A stretch of 64,000 bases of DNA. Origin: Streptomyces sp. NP-1717 (GTDB taxonomy: Bacteria; Actinomycetota; Actinomycetes; Streptomycetales; Streptomycetaceae). This document shows, one piece after another, positions 17,728-26,394 of the stretch. Every line of letters starts with the position of its first letter. The stretch's first letter is position 1. The translations under genes and the position numbers were made by a program. The stretch covers positions 1-64,000 of the forward strand of contig NZ_JAAPBF010000010.1 of assembly GCF_022695985.1 (NCBI RefSeq), given 5' to 3'. The notes beneath the pieces are model-generated. The model saw only the letters and a list, made by a program, of their open reading frames with translations, was not told where the DNA came from and made no database searches.

Positions 17728-20061
17728 ATGTCCGAGCCGATCTTCCGGGATCCCACGGCGCCCGTCGCCGGCCGGGTGCGTGACCTGCTGGCGCGGATGA
17801 CGCTCACCGAGAAGGTGGGTCAGGTCAACCAGCGGATGTACGGGTGGGACGCGTACGAACGCACCTCCTCGGGCCACCGGCTGACGGAGGCGTTCAGGGC
17901 GGAGGTCGCCGCGTACGACGGGATGGGCGCGCTCTACGGACTGCAGCGCGCCGACCCCTGGTCGGGCGTGACGGCGGCCACGGGCATCGGCGCGGCGGAC
18001 GGCGGACGGGTCTCCGACGACGTGCAGCGGCACGTCGTGGAGAACACCCGTCTCGGCATTCCCGTCCTGCTGGTCGAGGAGATGCCGCACGGCCTCCAGG
18101 CGCTGGACGGCACGCTGCTGCCCGTGAACCTGGCCGTCGGCGCCACGTGGAACCCGGAGCTGTACGAGGAGGCCGTCGCCCTCGCCGCCGCGCAGCTCCG
18201 CTCACGCGGCGGTCATGTGGCGCTGGTGTCCGCGCTCGACCTGGTGCGGGACCCGCGGTGGGGCCGCGCGGAGGAGTGCTTCGGTGAGGATCCCTACCTG
18301 GCGGCACGGTTCACCGAAGCCCTGGTGCGCGGCGTGCAGGGGCCGCCCGGGGAGCGCATCGGGCCGGAGCGGGCGGCCGTCGTGCTCAAGCATTTCGCGG
18401 GACAGGGTGCCACGGTCGGCGGCCGTAACAGCGCGGCCACCGAACTGGGCGCCCGTGAGCTGCACGAGATCCATCTGGAGGCCGCACTGGCAGGGGTACG
18501 TGCCGGGGCGGCGGGTGTCATGGCGGCGTACAACGAGTTCGACGGCGTGCCGTGTGCGGCAAATCGTGAGCTGCTGACCGGGATCCTGCGCGAACGGTGG
18601 GGGTTCACCGGTCTGGTGATGGCCGACGGACTCGCGCTCGACCGCCTGGTGCGGCTGGCCGGGGACCCGGTGGCGGCCGGCGCGAGGGCCCTGGAGGCGG
18701 GGACCGATCTGAGTCTGTGGGACGACTGCTTCCCCCGACTGGAGGAGGCCGTGCGGCGTGGGCTGGTCGACGAGCGGACCCTGGACACGGCGGTCGGGCG
18801 TGTCCTCGCCCTGAAGTTCCGGCTCGGCCTCTTCGAACACCCGTACACCGGGGAGCACGCGCCGGCTCCGGGCCCGGAGCGGCTGAGTGAGCGCATCGCC
18901 CGGGAATCCGTCACCCTGCTCGCCCACGACGGCGTGACGCTCCCGCTGGCCGGTGGCGTCCGGCGGGTCGCTGTCATCGGCCCGAACGCCGACTCCCTGC
19001 CTCAGCAGATCGGCGACTACACCGCGCCCCAGCGGCCCGGCACGGGCGTCAGCGTCCTCGACGGGTTCAGGGCCGCGGCTCCGGAGGGCGTGGAGGTCGT
19101 TCATGCCCGGGGCAGCGATCTCGTGGGCGGTGACCTGTCGGCCGTGCCCGGGGCGGCCGACGCAGCCGCGGGCGCGGATGTCGCGGTGGTGGTGCTGGGC
19201 GGTTCGAGTGCGCGGGCGTCGGGGACGCGCTTCGACGCCAACGGGGCGGCGGTCGTCGCATCGGGCAACCCCGTGGAGATGACCTGCGGGGAAGGCGTGG
19301 ACCTGGCCGAACTCGGGCTTCCCGAGGGGCAGTCGGCGCTGCTCGACGCGGTCGCGGCGACGGGGACCCCGGTCGTCGTGGTGCTGGTCCAGGGACGTCC
19401 GCACGCGCTGCCGGACCTCTCGGACCGGGCCGGCGCGGTGCTGAGCGCCTGGTATCCCGGTCCGTGGGGCGGGCGTGCGGTGGCGGACGTGGTCTTCGGC
19501 ACGGCGGAACCGGTGGGCCGGCTGCCCGTCTCGGTCCCCCGGTCGGCGGCGCAGCTGCCCGTGTTCTACAACGGGAAGGACCACGGCTACCGGGGCTACG
19601 TCGACCAGCCCGCCACCGCGCGTCACGCGTTCGGGCACGGGATGGGCTACTCGACGGTCGAGTACGGCGAACCCCGGCTGTCCCACTCGTCCGTCGCGGC
19701 GGCGGAGTTGGCCGGCGGCACGTCGGCCGGGGCAGGGGGGCCGCTGCTGTGCACGGTCGAGGTCCACAACACGGGCGGGCGTCCCACGCGGGAGACGGTG
19801 CAGCTGTACGTACGCCGGGTGGTCGGCGGCACGTCGTGGCCGCGCGTGCGCGAACTGCGCGGTTTCGCCCGGATCGTGCTGGGGCCCGGGGAGAGGGCGG
19901 AGGTCCGCTTCCCGGTGGGGGCGTCGACGCTGGCGTCCGTGACCCGCGGGTGGGAACGCGCGGTGGAGCCGGGCGAGTTCGCGATCGAGACGGGCCCGTC
20001 ATCGGACCGCACCCGCGGCGCCGGGCTCCTGGTGACCGTCCCGGCGGACGGCGGGGCGTGA
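17728..20061 (+). CDS. Glycoside hydrolase family 3 beta-glycosidase
   Basis: A 777-residue cytoplasmic GH3 enzyme. The (beta/alpha)8 domain includes DPRWGRAEECFGEDPYL, VLKHFAGQGATVGGRN and RWGFTGLVMADGLALD, in which the Asp of MADG is the expected nucleophile (usually VSDW/VSDY). The alpha/beta sandwich (VAVIGPNADSLPQQIGDY onward) and a C-terminal fibronectin III-like domain (ETVQLYVRRV) follow. The enzyme removes beta-linked sugars such as glucose, xylose or GlcNAc from non-reducing ends. The start at ATG 17728 is preferred; a GTG 18 nt upstream is also possible. It closes the sugar locus and is followed by a strong hairpin. Confidence 0.92.
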   Translation: MSEPIFRDPTAPVAGRVRDLLARMTLTEKVGQVNQRMYGWDAYERTSSGHRLTEAFRAEVAAYDGMGALYGLQRADPWSGVTAATGIGAADGGRVSDDVQRHVVENTRLGIPVLLVEEMPHGLQALDGTLLPVNLAVGATWNPELYEEAVALAAAQLRSRGGHVALVSALDLVRDPRWGRAEECFGEDPYLAARFTEALVRGVQGPPGERIGPERAAVVLKHFAGQGATVGGRNSAATELGARELHEIHLEAALAGVRAGAAGVMAAYNEFDGVPCAANRELLTGILRERWGFTGLVMADGLALDRLVRLAGDPVAAGARALEAGTDLSLWDDCFPRLEEAVRRGLVDERTLDTAVGRVLALKFRLGLFEHPYTGEHAPAPGPERLSERIARESVTLLAHDGVTLPLAGGVRRVAVIGPNADSLPQQIGDYTAPQRPGTGVSVLDGFRAAAPEGVEVVHARGSDLVGGDLSAVPGAADAAAGADVAVVVLGGSSARASGTRFDANGAAVVASGNPVEMTCGEGVDLAELGLPEGQSALLDAVAATGTPVVVVLVQGRPHALPDLSDRAGAVLSAWYPGPWGGRAVADVVFGTAEPVGRLPVSVPRSAAQLPVFYNGKDHGYRGYVDQPATARHAFGHGMGYSTVEYGEPRLSHSSVAAAELAGGTSAGAGGPLLCTVEVHNTGGRPTRETVQLYVRRVVGGTSWPRVRELRGFARIVLGPGERAEVRFPVGASTLASVTRGWERAVEPGEFAIETGPSSDRTRGAGLLVTVPADGGA

Positions 20062-20186
20062 ACGTCCCGGAGTGCGGCGGCACGTGGCCACCGCCCGGCC
20101 GCCGGCACGCCGTTCACGCTGTGCCGCACGCGGTCGGCGTGACGCGTGGTGCGGACGCCGGCGCCGTCGGCGTCGCGATGCCGGTG

Positions 20187-20210
20187 GGGCCGGGGTCGTA
20201 ACCCCGGCCC
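20187..20210. terminator. GC-rich hairpin terminator after the GH3 gene
   Basis: A perfect 10-bp stem (GGGCCGGGGT / ACCCCGGCCC) with a CGTA loop lies 126 bp after the GH3 stop and 117 bp from the end of the convergent oxidoreductase gene. It is the only strong hairpin in this gap and fits a bidirectional terminator. Confidence 0.65.
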
Positions 20211-20326
20211 GGCACACGGAACTTGCGCACCAACTCGCCGAAGAGGATCGCCGTCTCCGTCGGCATGTCCTCGGCGAGGCCGTATCGCGGCATGGCCCGC
20301 GACGCGGACTTCGCACCGCCGTGGAG

Positions 20327-20773
20327 TCAGTCCTGCGGGGTGAGCAGGACGACCGGGATTTCGCGTGCGGTCTTCTGTGCGTACTCGTCGTACAGCGGGA
20401 AGACGCGCGCCATCTGGGGCCAGAGACGCTCACGTTCGGCCGGGGACGCGACCCGGGCGCGAGCGGTGAACCGGCGCCCGCCGACCTGCACTCCGACGCT
20501 CGGCTCCGACTGAAGGTTCTTGAACCACGCCGGATCCTCGTCGGCGCCGCCTTTGGAGGCGACGACGACGAAGTCCTCGCCCGAGGTTCCGTAGATCAGA
20601 CACGTGCGGCGCGCGATGCCGGTCCTGCGTCCGGTCGTGGCGAGCACGAGCGTGTGGACGCCGTTCGACTCGTGTCCCTCGGTGCCGCCCGAGGCGAGAT
20701 ACGTACGGGTCTGCTCGGCGACCCAGTCCCACTGCGAGTCGGTGGCGTGGTCGAGGTCATCGGCGACAGCCAT
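20327..20773 (-). CDS. Nitroreductase-like, deazaflavin (F420)-dependent oxidoreductase family protein
   Basis: A 148-residue protein of the Ddn-like (DUF385) split-barrel family, which uses F420H2. Typical stretches are VLATTGRRTGIARRTCLIYGTSGEDFVVVASKGGADEDPAWFKNL and FTARARV, with PAWFKNL especially diagnostic. Members reduce nitro compounds, quinones or unsaturated ketones; the substrate here is unknown. The start at MAVADDLDH (ATG 20771-20773) follows AAAGGA by about 9 nt. The VOC gene upstream runs in the same direction, about 100 bp away. Confidence 0.88.
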   Translation of the reverse strand: MAVADDLDHATDSQWDWVAEQTRTYLASGGTEGHESNGVHTLVLATTGRRTGIARRTCLIYGTSGEDFVVVASKGGADEDPAWFKNLQSEPSVGVQVGGRRFTARARVASPAERERLWPQMARVFPLYDEYAQKTAREIPVVLLTPQD

Positions 20774-20869
20774 GACGGTCGGTCCTTTCCGGAAGGGATA
20801 TCTGTACGGAGATCTGAACTGGGATCCTGAACTGAATCCTGTACTGGACATGCTGCCGGGCGATCCACT

Positions 20870-21304
20870 TCAGTGGAGCTCCTCGACCAGCCCGATGACG
20901 ATGCCGTCGGGGCCGCGAACGTAGCAGTACCGGTAGATGTCCTCGTACTGCGCCACCTTGCCCACGAGTTCGGCGCCGTGGGCGCGCAGGCGGCCGAGGA
21001 CGTCGTCGACCGCGTCGACGGCGAACGTGAGGCGCGGGATGCCCGGGGTGTTCATCGGCGCCCTCGGGGCAGCGCCGGTGGCCACCGGGGTGCGGAACGC
21101 CGACACCTCGATCCGGCTGTGGCCGTCCGGGGTCCGCAGGACCGCGATGTCGGCTCGGACGCCGTCCAGCCCGACGAGTTGGTCCGCCCAGTCACCCCCG
21201 ACTTCCGCCTCGCCTTCGAGTTCCAGGCCCAGCTCGATGAAGAAGGCGATGGCAGCGGCGAGATCCTCGACCACGACGCCGGCGTGATCCATCCGGTAGA
21301 TCAT
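20870..21304 (-). CDS. VOC (glyoxalase/bleomycin-resistance fold) protein
   Basis: A 144-residue vicinal-oxygen-chelate protein. Both beta-alpha-beta modules are visible: MIYRMDHAGVVVEDLAAAIAFFIELGL and PRLTFAVDAVDDVLGRLRAHGAELVG, with likely metal ligands His7 and a Glu near the end (VIGLVEE). Members include lyases, dioxygenases and antibiotic-binding proteins; nothing here decides which. A perfect AGGAGG ribosome site precedes the ATG at 21302-21304. It may be co-transcribed with the downstream F420-type gene. Confidence 0.85.
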   Translation of the reverse strand: MIYRMDHAGVVVEDLAAAIAFFIELGLELEGEAEVGGDWADQLVGLDGVRADIAVLRTPDGHSRIEVSAFRTPVATGAAPRAPMNTPGIPRLTFAVDAVDDVLGRLRAHGAELVGKVAQYEDIYRYCYVRGPDGIVIGLVEELH

Positions 21305-21536
21305 CGTTCCTCCTGTGTCCCGCGGCCCGCTCCGGCCGCTCGTGCCCCTGGGACGGAGCCGGCGCGCCGTTCTCGACACAGCAGCCTCTGTGCCACAAGG
21401 CGCGGGGGCGGACCCGCACCGGAGTCTCGCCGATGTGGCCACGCGGCGGCCCCGCTCCGCGTATCGACCACCCCCCACTGACCGTCCGGTCACCCACCGA
21501 TGCCCACCGACACCACCGATCGGAAGTGCTGCTGAC

Positions 21537-22052
21537 ATGCGACCCACCCTGTTCACAGTTGACGTGCCCGGCCCAGGGCGACTGAGCACCATGGCCAAGC
21601 CCAGGGGCGGGGACTGGCTCGGGGACGAGATGAACGGACTGAGCACGGCGGGTGTCGACACCCTGGTGTGCGCAGTCACCCGGTCCGAACTCGACGAACT
21701 CGGGCTCGGGGAGGAGGACCGAGCAGCCGCGACCGCGGGGCTGCGATTCGTCGCCATCCCCATACCCGACCGCACCGTCCCCGATCTCGCCGTGGTTCTG
21801 CCCACGCTTCGCGACCTCGCCGAACGGCTGCGCGGGGGCGCTCATGTCGTCACCCACTGCCGCTTCGGCATAGGACGGGCGTCCCTCCTCGCCGCCGCGC
21901 TCCTGATCCTCAACGGTGTCGATCCCGACACCGCGTGGAGCCGGCTCGAACGGGCCCGGGGCCTCCCGGTCCCGGACACCGCCGAACAGCGGGCGTGGAC
22001 GGTGGAACTGATCGGATACCGGCGTGATGGTGACGAGAGGGCTCGACAGTGA
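21537..22052 (+). CDS. Protein-tyrosine/dual-specificity phosphatase-like protein
   Basis: A 171-residue cytoplasmic protein with the CX5R phosphatase loop HCRFGIGR (about residues 108-115), preceded by the usual short hydrophobic strand (HVVTH) and followed by a helix (ASLLAAALLILNGV). The Cys would form the phospho-enzyme. The general acid Asp is probably the one in PIPDRTVPDL, where such enzymes carry it. The fold matches small bacterial dual-specificity or tyrosine phosphatases. The target is unknown. It is divergent from the VOC gene; GGAAG about 10 nt before the ATG supports the start. Confidence 0.8.
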   Translation: MRPTLFTVDVPGPGRLSTMAKPRGGDWLGDEMNGLSTAGVDTLVCAVTRSELDELGLGEEDRAAATAGLRFVAIPIPDRTVPDLAVVLPTLRDLAERLRGGAHVVTHCRFGIGRASLLAAALLILNGVDPDTAWSRLERARGLPVPDTAEQRAWTVELIGYRRDGDERARQ

Positions 22053-22097
22053 GCACGGGCAGGGCGGTGTGACTCAGGTCCTGGAACTCACAGCTGA

Positions 22098-22253
22098 GTG
22101 CCGGACGGGTCGGACGCCGTCCGGACAGGCGACGAGGTCACGGTCGTCGTCACCGCGATCGACCGGGAGCGGCGCAGGCTCCTTCTCTCCCGGCGACAAG
22201 GCTCACCCCAACTCCCCCTCGTCGCAGGGAAAGCACCACCTCCGGCCCAGTGA
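22098..22253 (+). pseudogene. Possible remnant of an S1 RNA-binding domain gene
   Basis: A 51-codon frame reads VRTGDEVTVVVTAIDRERRRLLLSRRQGS near its start, matching the C-terminal strands of an S1 domain (V.VGDEV.V.V..ID.ERRR..LS). The first half of the domain is missing: a stop codon lies directly upstream in frame and I find no matching continuation in the other frames. It is therefore either a decayed gene or a chance match. It lies in a 303-bp gap between the phosphatase and metallophosphoesterase genes, where I see nothing else. Confidence 0.35.
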
Positions 22254-22355
22254 GCCCAAGCGGTCACCGCAGATCCTGGACACAGGACGGTCCTGGGGGA
22301 TTCGGGCCGAGGTGGCGCCGCTCCCCCAGCCGGTGGGAGCGGCGCCGGGCCCCCG

Positions 22356-24245
22356 TTACTCGGCGGGCAGCAGGAAGTCGGCCGGTCTCAGTGCGCGGTC
22401 GACGATGCGGGTGTCGCCGATCCAGCCGTAGAAGCCCTGGCCGAACTTGTCGTCGAACTGGGTGCCGCCGATGGCGAACGGCTTGCCCAGCGTCGCGATG
22501 CCGGTGGCCCGCTGGGTCGGGTTGCGGGCGATCCTGGACCCGTCCACGTACATCACCGTGCGGCGGCCGTCGTTGACGACCGCGATGTGTGTCCAGCGGC
22601 CCACGGGCAGGGCGTGGCTCCACGATGTGGGGTCGGCGTCCTGGACGTGCGGGTAGAGGACGAACTGCAGGAACCGTTCCGGTGTGACGTTGAGGCTGCA
22701 CGTCGGCTCGTCCGTCGACCAGCCCGTCGTCTTTCCGGCGTCGCCGTTGCGGCCCTCCCAGCTGAGGATGCCCATCCAGGCGTGGTCGCCCTCGTAGGGG
22801 TCCGGCAGCTTGATGAACGTCTCGATGGTGAAACCGGACGTGAACCGGGCGCTGTTGAGCGGGGCCGTGGCGCTCGTGGTGAGTACCGCGCCCCGGTCGG
22901 GTCCCTTGCCGCCGTCGAAGCGCAGACTCGCGTGGGCCGGCTGCTGGGCGTGGTGGTCGGCGGAGCGGGTCAGTACCTCCGGCGCGCTGTCGTGCAGGAG
23001 TTGTACGCGCAGGTCGTTGCCGTGGCCGGAGAGGTCGCGGGCCACGACTCCCCCGCCCACCACGGATCCCGGCTTGCCCGCCCCGGCGAGGCCGTCGGCG
23101 TCGAACCGCCAGTACGCCACGGTTCCGCGCGGCATCACGCGGCCGGCCGGGCGCGGCTTCGGCGGGACGAGTCCGTCGAACCCCTTGAACCGCTCGGCGA
23201 AGTCGATGTCGAGGCTGAACCGGTCGACCGGGCCGGTCAGTTCGACCGTCTCGGCCTCCAGCGGCGTCCGCTTCCGCGGGTCGCGGCGCAGGAACCACGG
23301 GGAGAACGTCTCGATGTCGACGACGTCGCGCGTGGTGTCGAAGGCGTAGAGCCGGATCATCCCCGCGCCGCCGTAGTAGCGGTCCTGGTAGTTGGTGATG
23401 TGCACGTGCACGTCGTGGCCGGCGTCGTTCTTCAGGACCGTGCGGCCCGAAGGCCAGTAGTGCCCGCCCAGCGCGAGGAAGATCTGGTCGTTGCCGCGGA
23501 TGAGGCGGTCCCAGAGCCGCCGGCCGTGGTCCGACAGCTGTGCCTCACCGTTGTCGTCGGCCCAGGCGATGTCATGGGTGGTCACCACGGCGGGCATCGT
23601 GGGGTGGTCGTCGAGGACGCCCTGGGCCCAGGCCAGGGCCTTGTCCGAGGCGCGCCAGTCGAGGGCGAAGACCAGCCAGCTCCGGCCGGCCGCCTTGATC
23701 ACGTGGTAGCTGTTGTAGCCGCCGGGGGAAGCGCCGCCGAAGGTCGGCATGGCGGTGTACCGGGCGGGGCCGAACGCCTTCAGGTAGGCGGAGTTCCCAC
23801 GCTGGTCGTCGGTGCTCCCGTCGATGTCGTGGTTGCCGGCCAGGACGCTGTACGGCACCTTGCCGTGAATGGTCCGGAAGGTGTCGGCCGCGAGCGCTAT
23901 CTCCTGCTCCGTACCGTGCTCGGTCACGTCGCCGAGGTGCGTCATGAAGGCGATGTTCGCCTCGGCGCGCTCCGACACGAGGTAGTCGAAGGTCTCCCGC
24001 AGGGGCTTGGGGTCGGCGCTGTCGGCGTCGAAGAGGTACTGCGTGTCGGGCAGCACCGCGAGCGCGAAGCGCGGGCTGTCCTCGTCGTAGCGGCCCCGCC
24101 CGGAGGAGGCGGGGCCGGGCGCGTGGGGTGCGGCCTGGGCCGACTGCGTGCCCAGGACCGTGGCGGCGGCCCCGACGGCGGGGGCGGCGATCGCCGCTTG
24201 CAGCAGCGACCGGCGGTCCGGACCGGATGTGGTGGACTTGGTCAT
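22356..24245 (-). CDS. Tat-exported metallophosphoesterase with C-terminal LamG-like domain
   Basis: A 629-residue secreted protein. The signal peptide has a twin-arginine motif (DRRSLL) and ends near AQA. The calcineurin-like phosphoesterase domain follows with its metal ligands in order: LPDTQY, THLGDVTEH, LAGNHDIDG, TTHDIAW and LGGHYW (about residues 60-270). From about residue 400 a concanavalin/LamG-like jelly-roll (YWRFDADGLAG, LRFDGGKGPDRG, GFTIETFIKLPD, GRWTHIAVVNDGRRTVMYVDG) probably binds carbohydrate. The protein may hydrolyse phosphate esters or diesters outside the cell; the substrate is unknown. The gene stands alone. Confidence 0.88.
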   Translation of the reverse strand: MTKSTTSGPDRRSLLQAAIAAPAVGAAATVLGTQSAQAAPHAPGPASSGRGRYDEDSPRFALAVLPDTQYLFDADSADPKPLRETFDYLVSERAEANIAFMTHLGDVTEHGTEQEIALAADTFRTIHGKVPYSVLAGNHDIDGSTDDQRGNSAYLKAFGPARYTAMPTFGGASPGGYNSYHVIKAAGRSWLVFALDWRASDKALAWAQGVLDDHPTMPAVVTTHDIAWADDNGEAQLSDHGRRLWDRLIRGNDQIFLALGGHYWPSGRTVLKNDAGHDVHVHITNYQDRYYGGAGMIRLYAFDTTRDVVDIETFSPWFLRRDPRKRTPLEAETVELTGPVDRFSLDIDFAERFKGFDGLVPPKPRPAGRVMPRGTVAYWRFDADGLAGAGKPGSVVGGGVVARDLSGHGNDLRVQLLHDSAPEVLTRSADHHAQQPAHASLRFDGGKGPDRGAVLTTSATAPLNSARFTSGFTIETFIKLPDPYEGDHAWMGILSWEGRNGDAGKTTGWSTDEPTCSLNVTPERFLQFVLYPHVQDADPTSWSHALPVGRWTHIAVVNDGRRTVMYVDGSRIARNPTQRATGIATLGKPFAIGGTQFDDKFGQGFYGWIGDTRIVDRALRPADFLLPAE

Positions 24246-24423
24246 ACGATCTCCCAGCTCTGGGCACCTTGCGTGTCCGTGGGGATCGTGTGCCTCTCCG
24301 GCGACCGCTCGACAAAGCGCTACTGAACACCGGCCGTCGCGGACCGGTCCGGAGTCTCGGTGACGGTACGCCGGCCGCGGGCCCCGGGCGCTGTGCGGTG
24401 TCGGGACGAGCGACCGCGGCCGC

Positions 24424-25104
24424 TCAATTACCGCCGGCCGGCCGGGTCGATCCGGCGCCCCGGCGACGCGCGAGGATCATGCCGCCGAGCCTGCTCTCGG
24501 CCGAGGTGACAGTCGTGTGCGACTCGACGGCGAAGCCGGCTTCGTCGAGCCATGTGATCAGTTGGGCGTGTTGCCGCCGGTGGACATGGACGTTCATCGG
24601 GTGGCCGCCGTAGCCCTCGGTCTTCACCTTCGCCTCATCGCCGACGTGGAAGGCGAGCAGCAGCGGCCCACCGGCCCTGACGACGCGCTTGAAGTGCGCG
24701 AGAACGCGCCCGATCTCGTCGTCGGGGACATGGATCAGCGAATACCAGGCGATCAGGCCGGTCAACGAGTCGTCGGCGATGGCGAGGTCCGTCATGGAGC
24801 CGAGAGCGAACGGGAGATCGGGGTGATCACGCCGGGCCACCTCGATCATGCCGGGCGACAGGTCGATCCCGAAAACATCCACGCCCGACCGGTGCAGGTG
24901 AGCCGTGATCCTCCCTGTCCCGCATCCCACGTCGGCGACTCGCCCGCCGCCCTGGGCCCGCACGAGGTCCGCGAACCTCGCCAGGAAGGCGCGTTCCTCG
25001 GGCGCTTCCTCCAGGATGTGACGCGTCAGGTCCGCGTAACTGGCGGCCACGGTGTCGTAGGACGTCCGTGTGTCGTGCAGCCAGCCGTCGGTATGCGGTT
25101 TCAT
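24424..25104 (-). CDS. SAM-dependent methyltransferase (class I)
   Basis: A 226-residue class I methyltransferase. The SAM-binding motif I is VADVGCGTGRITAHL and the acidic end of strand 2 is VFGIDLSPGMIEVARR. The post-motif stretch LTGLIAWYSLIHVPDDEIGRVLAHFKRVVRAGGPLLLAFH is typical of the Methyltransf_11/25 group. The N-terminal YDTVAASYADLTR is the usual entry helix. The acceptor is not known. Two starts are possible (GTG 25108-25110 or ATG 25102-25104); neither has a strong ribosome site. The epoxide hydrolase upstream is on the same strand, about 65 bp away. Confidence 0.88.
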   Translation of the reverse strand: MKPHTDGWLHDTRTSYDTVAASYADLTRHILEEAPEERAFLARFADLVRAQGGGRVADVGCGTGRITAHLHRSGVDVFGIDLSPGMIEVARRDHPDLPFALGSMTDLAIADDSLTGLIAWYSLIHVPDDEIGRVLAHFKRVVRAGGPLLLAFHVGDEAKVKTEGYGGHPMNVHVHRRQHAQLITWLDEAGFAVESHTTVTSAESRLGGMILARRRGAGSTRPAGGN

Positions 25105-25168
25105 GTCCACGGCCGCAGGCTACCCATCCGTGCGCGGCCGCCGGAGGTCCGGGGATGCCCGGGTAGTC

Positions 25169-26251
25169 CTACGTGATGCGGGCGAGGAAGAACTCCCGGA
25201 CGTCCCCGGCGAGCAGTTCCGGCACCTCCATGGCGGCGAAGTGGCCGCCGCGGTCGAACTCCGACCAGTGCCTGATGTCGTACAGCCGCTCGGCCAGCGG
25301 TCGCACCGACTGCGTGATGTCGTACGCGAACACCGCCACGCCCACCGGTACCGGGCACGGCTCGGTCCGCCGCGGGGCGTCGTGGTGCAGGCGCGCCGAG
25401 GAGGCGGCGGTGGCGGTCAGCCAGTACAGCGAGATGTCGGTGAGCATCCGCTCGTCGCTGATCGGCGAGCGGGGGTCGGTCCACTGGGCGAAGCGCTCGG
25501 CGATCCAGGCCAGTTGACCGACCGGCGAGTCGGTCAGCGCGTAGCCGACGGTCTGCGGGGTGGCGGCCTGCAGTGCCTGGTACGGCGGGCGGTTCGCCAT
25601 CAGCTGCCTGACCTTGTCCAGCCGGGCTTCGTCGGTCGCGGACAGTTCGACGCCGGCGTCCGGAACCGGCCTGGTGGGCAGGTAGTTGACGTGCACCCCG
25701 ACGACCTGCTCGGGTGCCACCGCGCCGAGCGCCGTCGAGATGCCGGAGCCGAAGTCGCCGCCCTGCGCGCCGTAGCGCTCGTACCCGAGACGGCGCATGA
25801 GCTCGGCCCAGGCGCGTGCGATCCGGACGATGTCCCAGCCGCGCTCGTGAGTCGGCCCGGAGAAGCCGTAACCCGGGATGGAGGGAATCACCAGGTGGAA
25901 GTCGCGCGACAGCGGTTCGATCATGTCGAGGAACTCCAGGAACGAGCCGGGCCAGCCGTGGGTGAGGACCAGCGCGAGGGCGTCCGGTCTCGGGGACCGG
26001 ACGTGGACGAAGTGGATGTTCTGGCCGTCGATCTCGGTGGTGAAGTGCGGAAGCTCGTTGAGCCCGGCCTCGTGCTCGCGCCAGTCGTAGCGGGTGCGCC
26101 AGTGGTCGGCCAGTTCTCTGAGCCGGGCCAGGGGGAAGCCGTAGTCCCATCCGGCATTGGCGACCTCGTTGGGCCAACGAGTGCGGGAGAGACGGTCGTT
26201 GAGGTCGTCGAGGTCGGCCTGGGGGATGTCGATACGGAACGGCTTGATCAT
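25169..26251 (-). CDS. Epoxide hydrolase (alpha/beta hydrolase with EHN domain)
   Basis: A 360-residue epoxide hydrolase. The N-terminal lid/anchor domain (EHN) runs through FRIDIPQADLDDLNDRLSRTRWPNE, and the catalytic core has HGWPGSFLEFLDMI (oxyanion hole), AQGGDFGSG (nucleophile Asp) and a late His in RGGHFAAMEVPE. Two ring-activating tyrosines are expected in the cap. The enzyme opens epoxides to diols. It is divergent from a MarR gene; two matching GTTNGT-N3-ACNAAC sites lie between them, so MarR probably represses it until an inducer is present. Confidence 0.9.
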   Translation of the reverse strand: MIKPFRIDIPQADLDDLNDRLSRTRWPNEVANAGWDYGFPLARLRELADHWRTRYDWREHEAGLNELPHFTTEIDGQNIHFVHVRSPRPDALALVLTHGWPGSFLEFLDMIEPLSRDFHLVIPSIPGYGFSGPTHERGWDIVRIARAWAELMRRLGYERYGAQGGDFGSGISTALGAVAPEQVVGVHVNYLPTRPVPDAGVELSATDEARLDKVRQLMANRPPYQALQAATPQTVGYALTDSPVGQLAWIAERFAQWTDPRSPISDERMLTDISLYWLTATAASSARLHHDAPRRTEPCPVPVGVAVFAYDITQSVRPLAERLYDIRHWSEFDRGGHFAAMEVPELLAGDVREFFLARIT

Positions 26252-26321
26252 GATCTCTTCACTCCAGGGCGTCAGTGGGCATCCATGGGTTCGAGTGATC
26301 CGCGTCGTGTGGCACGAGATT

Positions 26322-26336
26322 GTTCGTCACACCAAC
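26322..26336. promoter_or_regulatory. MarR operator-like site 1
   Basis: GTTCGT-CAC-ACCAAC fits GTTNGT-N3-ACNAAC, a nearly palindromic 15-bp element. It lies 71 bp upstream of the epoxide hydrolase start. The matching site 40 bp further right is the main evidence. The link to the neighbouring MarR is inferred. Confidence 0.6.
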
Positions 26337-26361
26337 GTTCTCTCGTCGGCGACGATAGTTT

Positions 26362-26376
26362 GTTGGTGGGACTAAC
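26362..26376. promoter_or_regulatory. MarR operator-like site 2
   Basis: GTTGGT-GGG-ACTAAC has the same form as site 1 and starts exactly 40 bp from it (about four helical turns). It ends 18 bp before the marR-type ATG, where binding would block that gene's expression (autorepression). Confidence 0.6.
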
Positions 26377-26394
26377 GCAACGTACGATCTCGGC

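Noticed and set aside
22587..24326. A 579-codon plus-strand frame opposite the metallophosphoesterase
   Set aside because: Val/Gly/Arg-rich antisense shadow without motifs; the minus strand has a Tat signal and all metal ligands.
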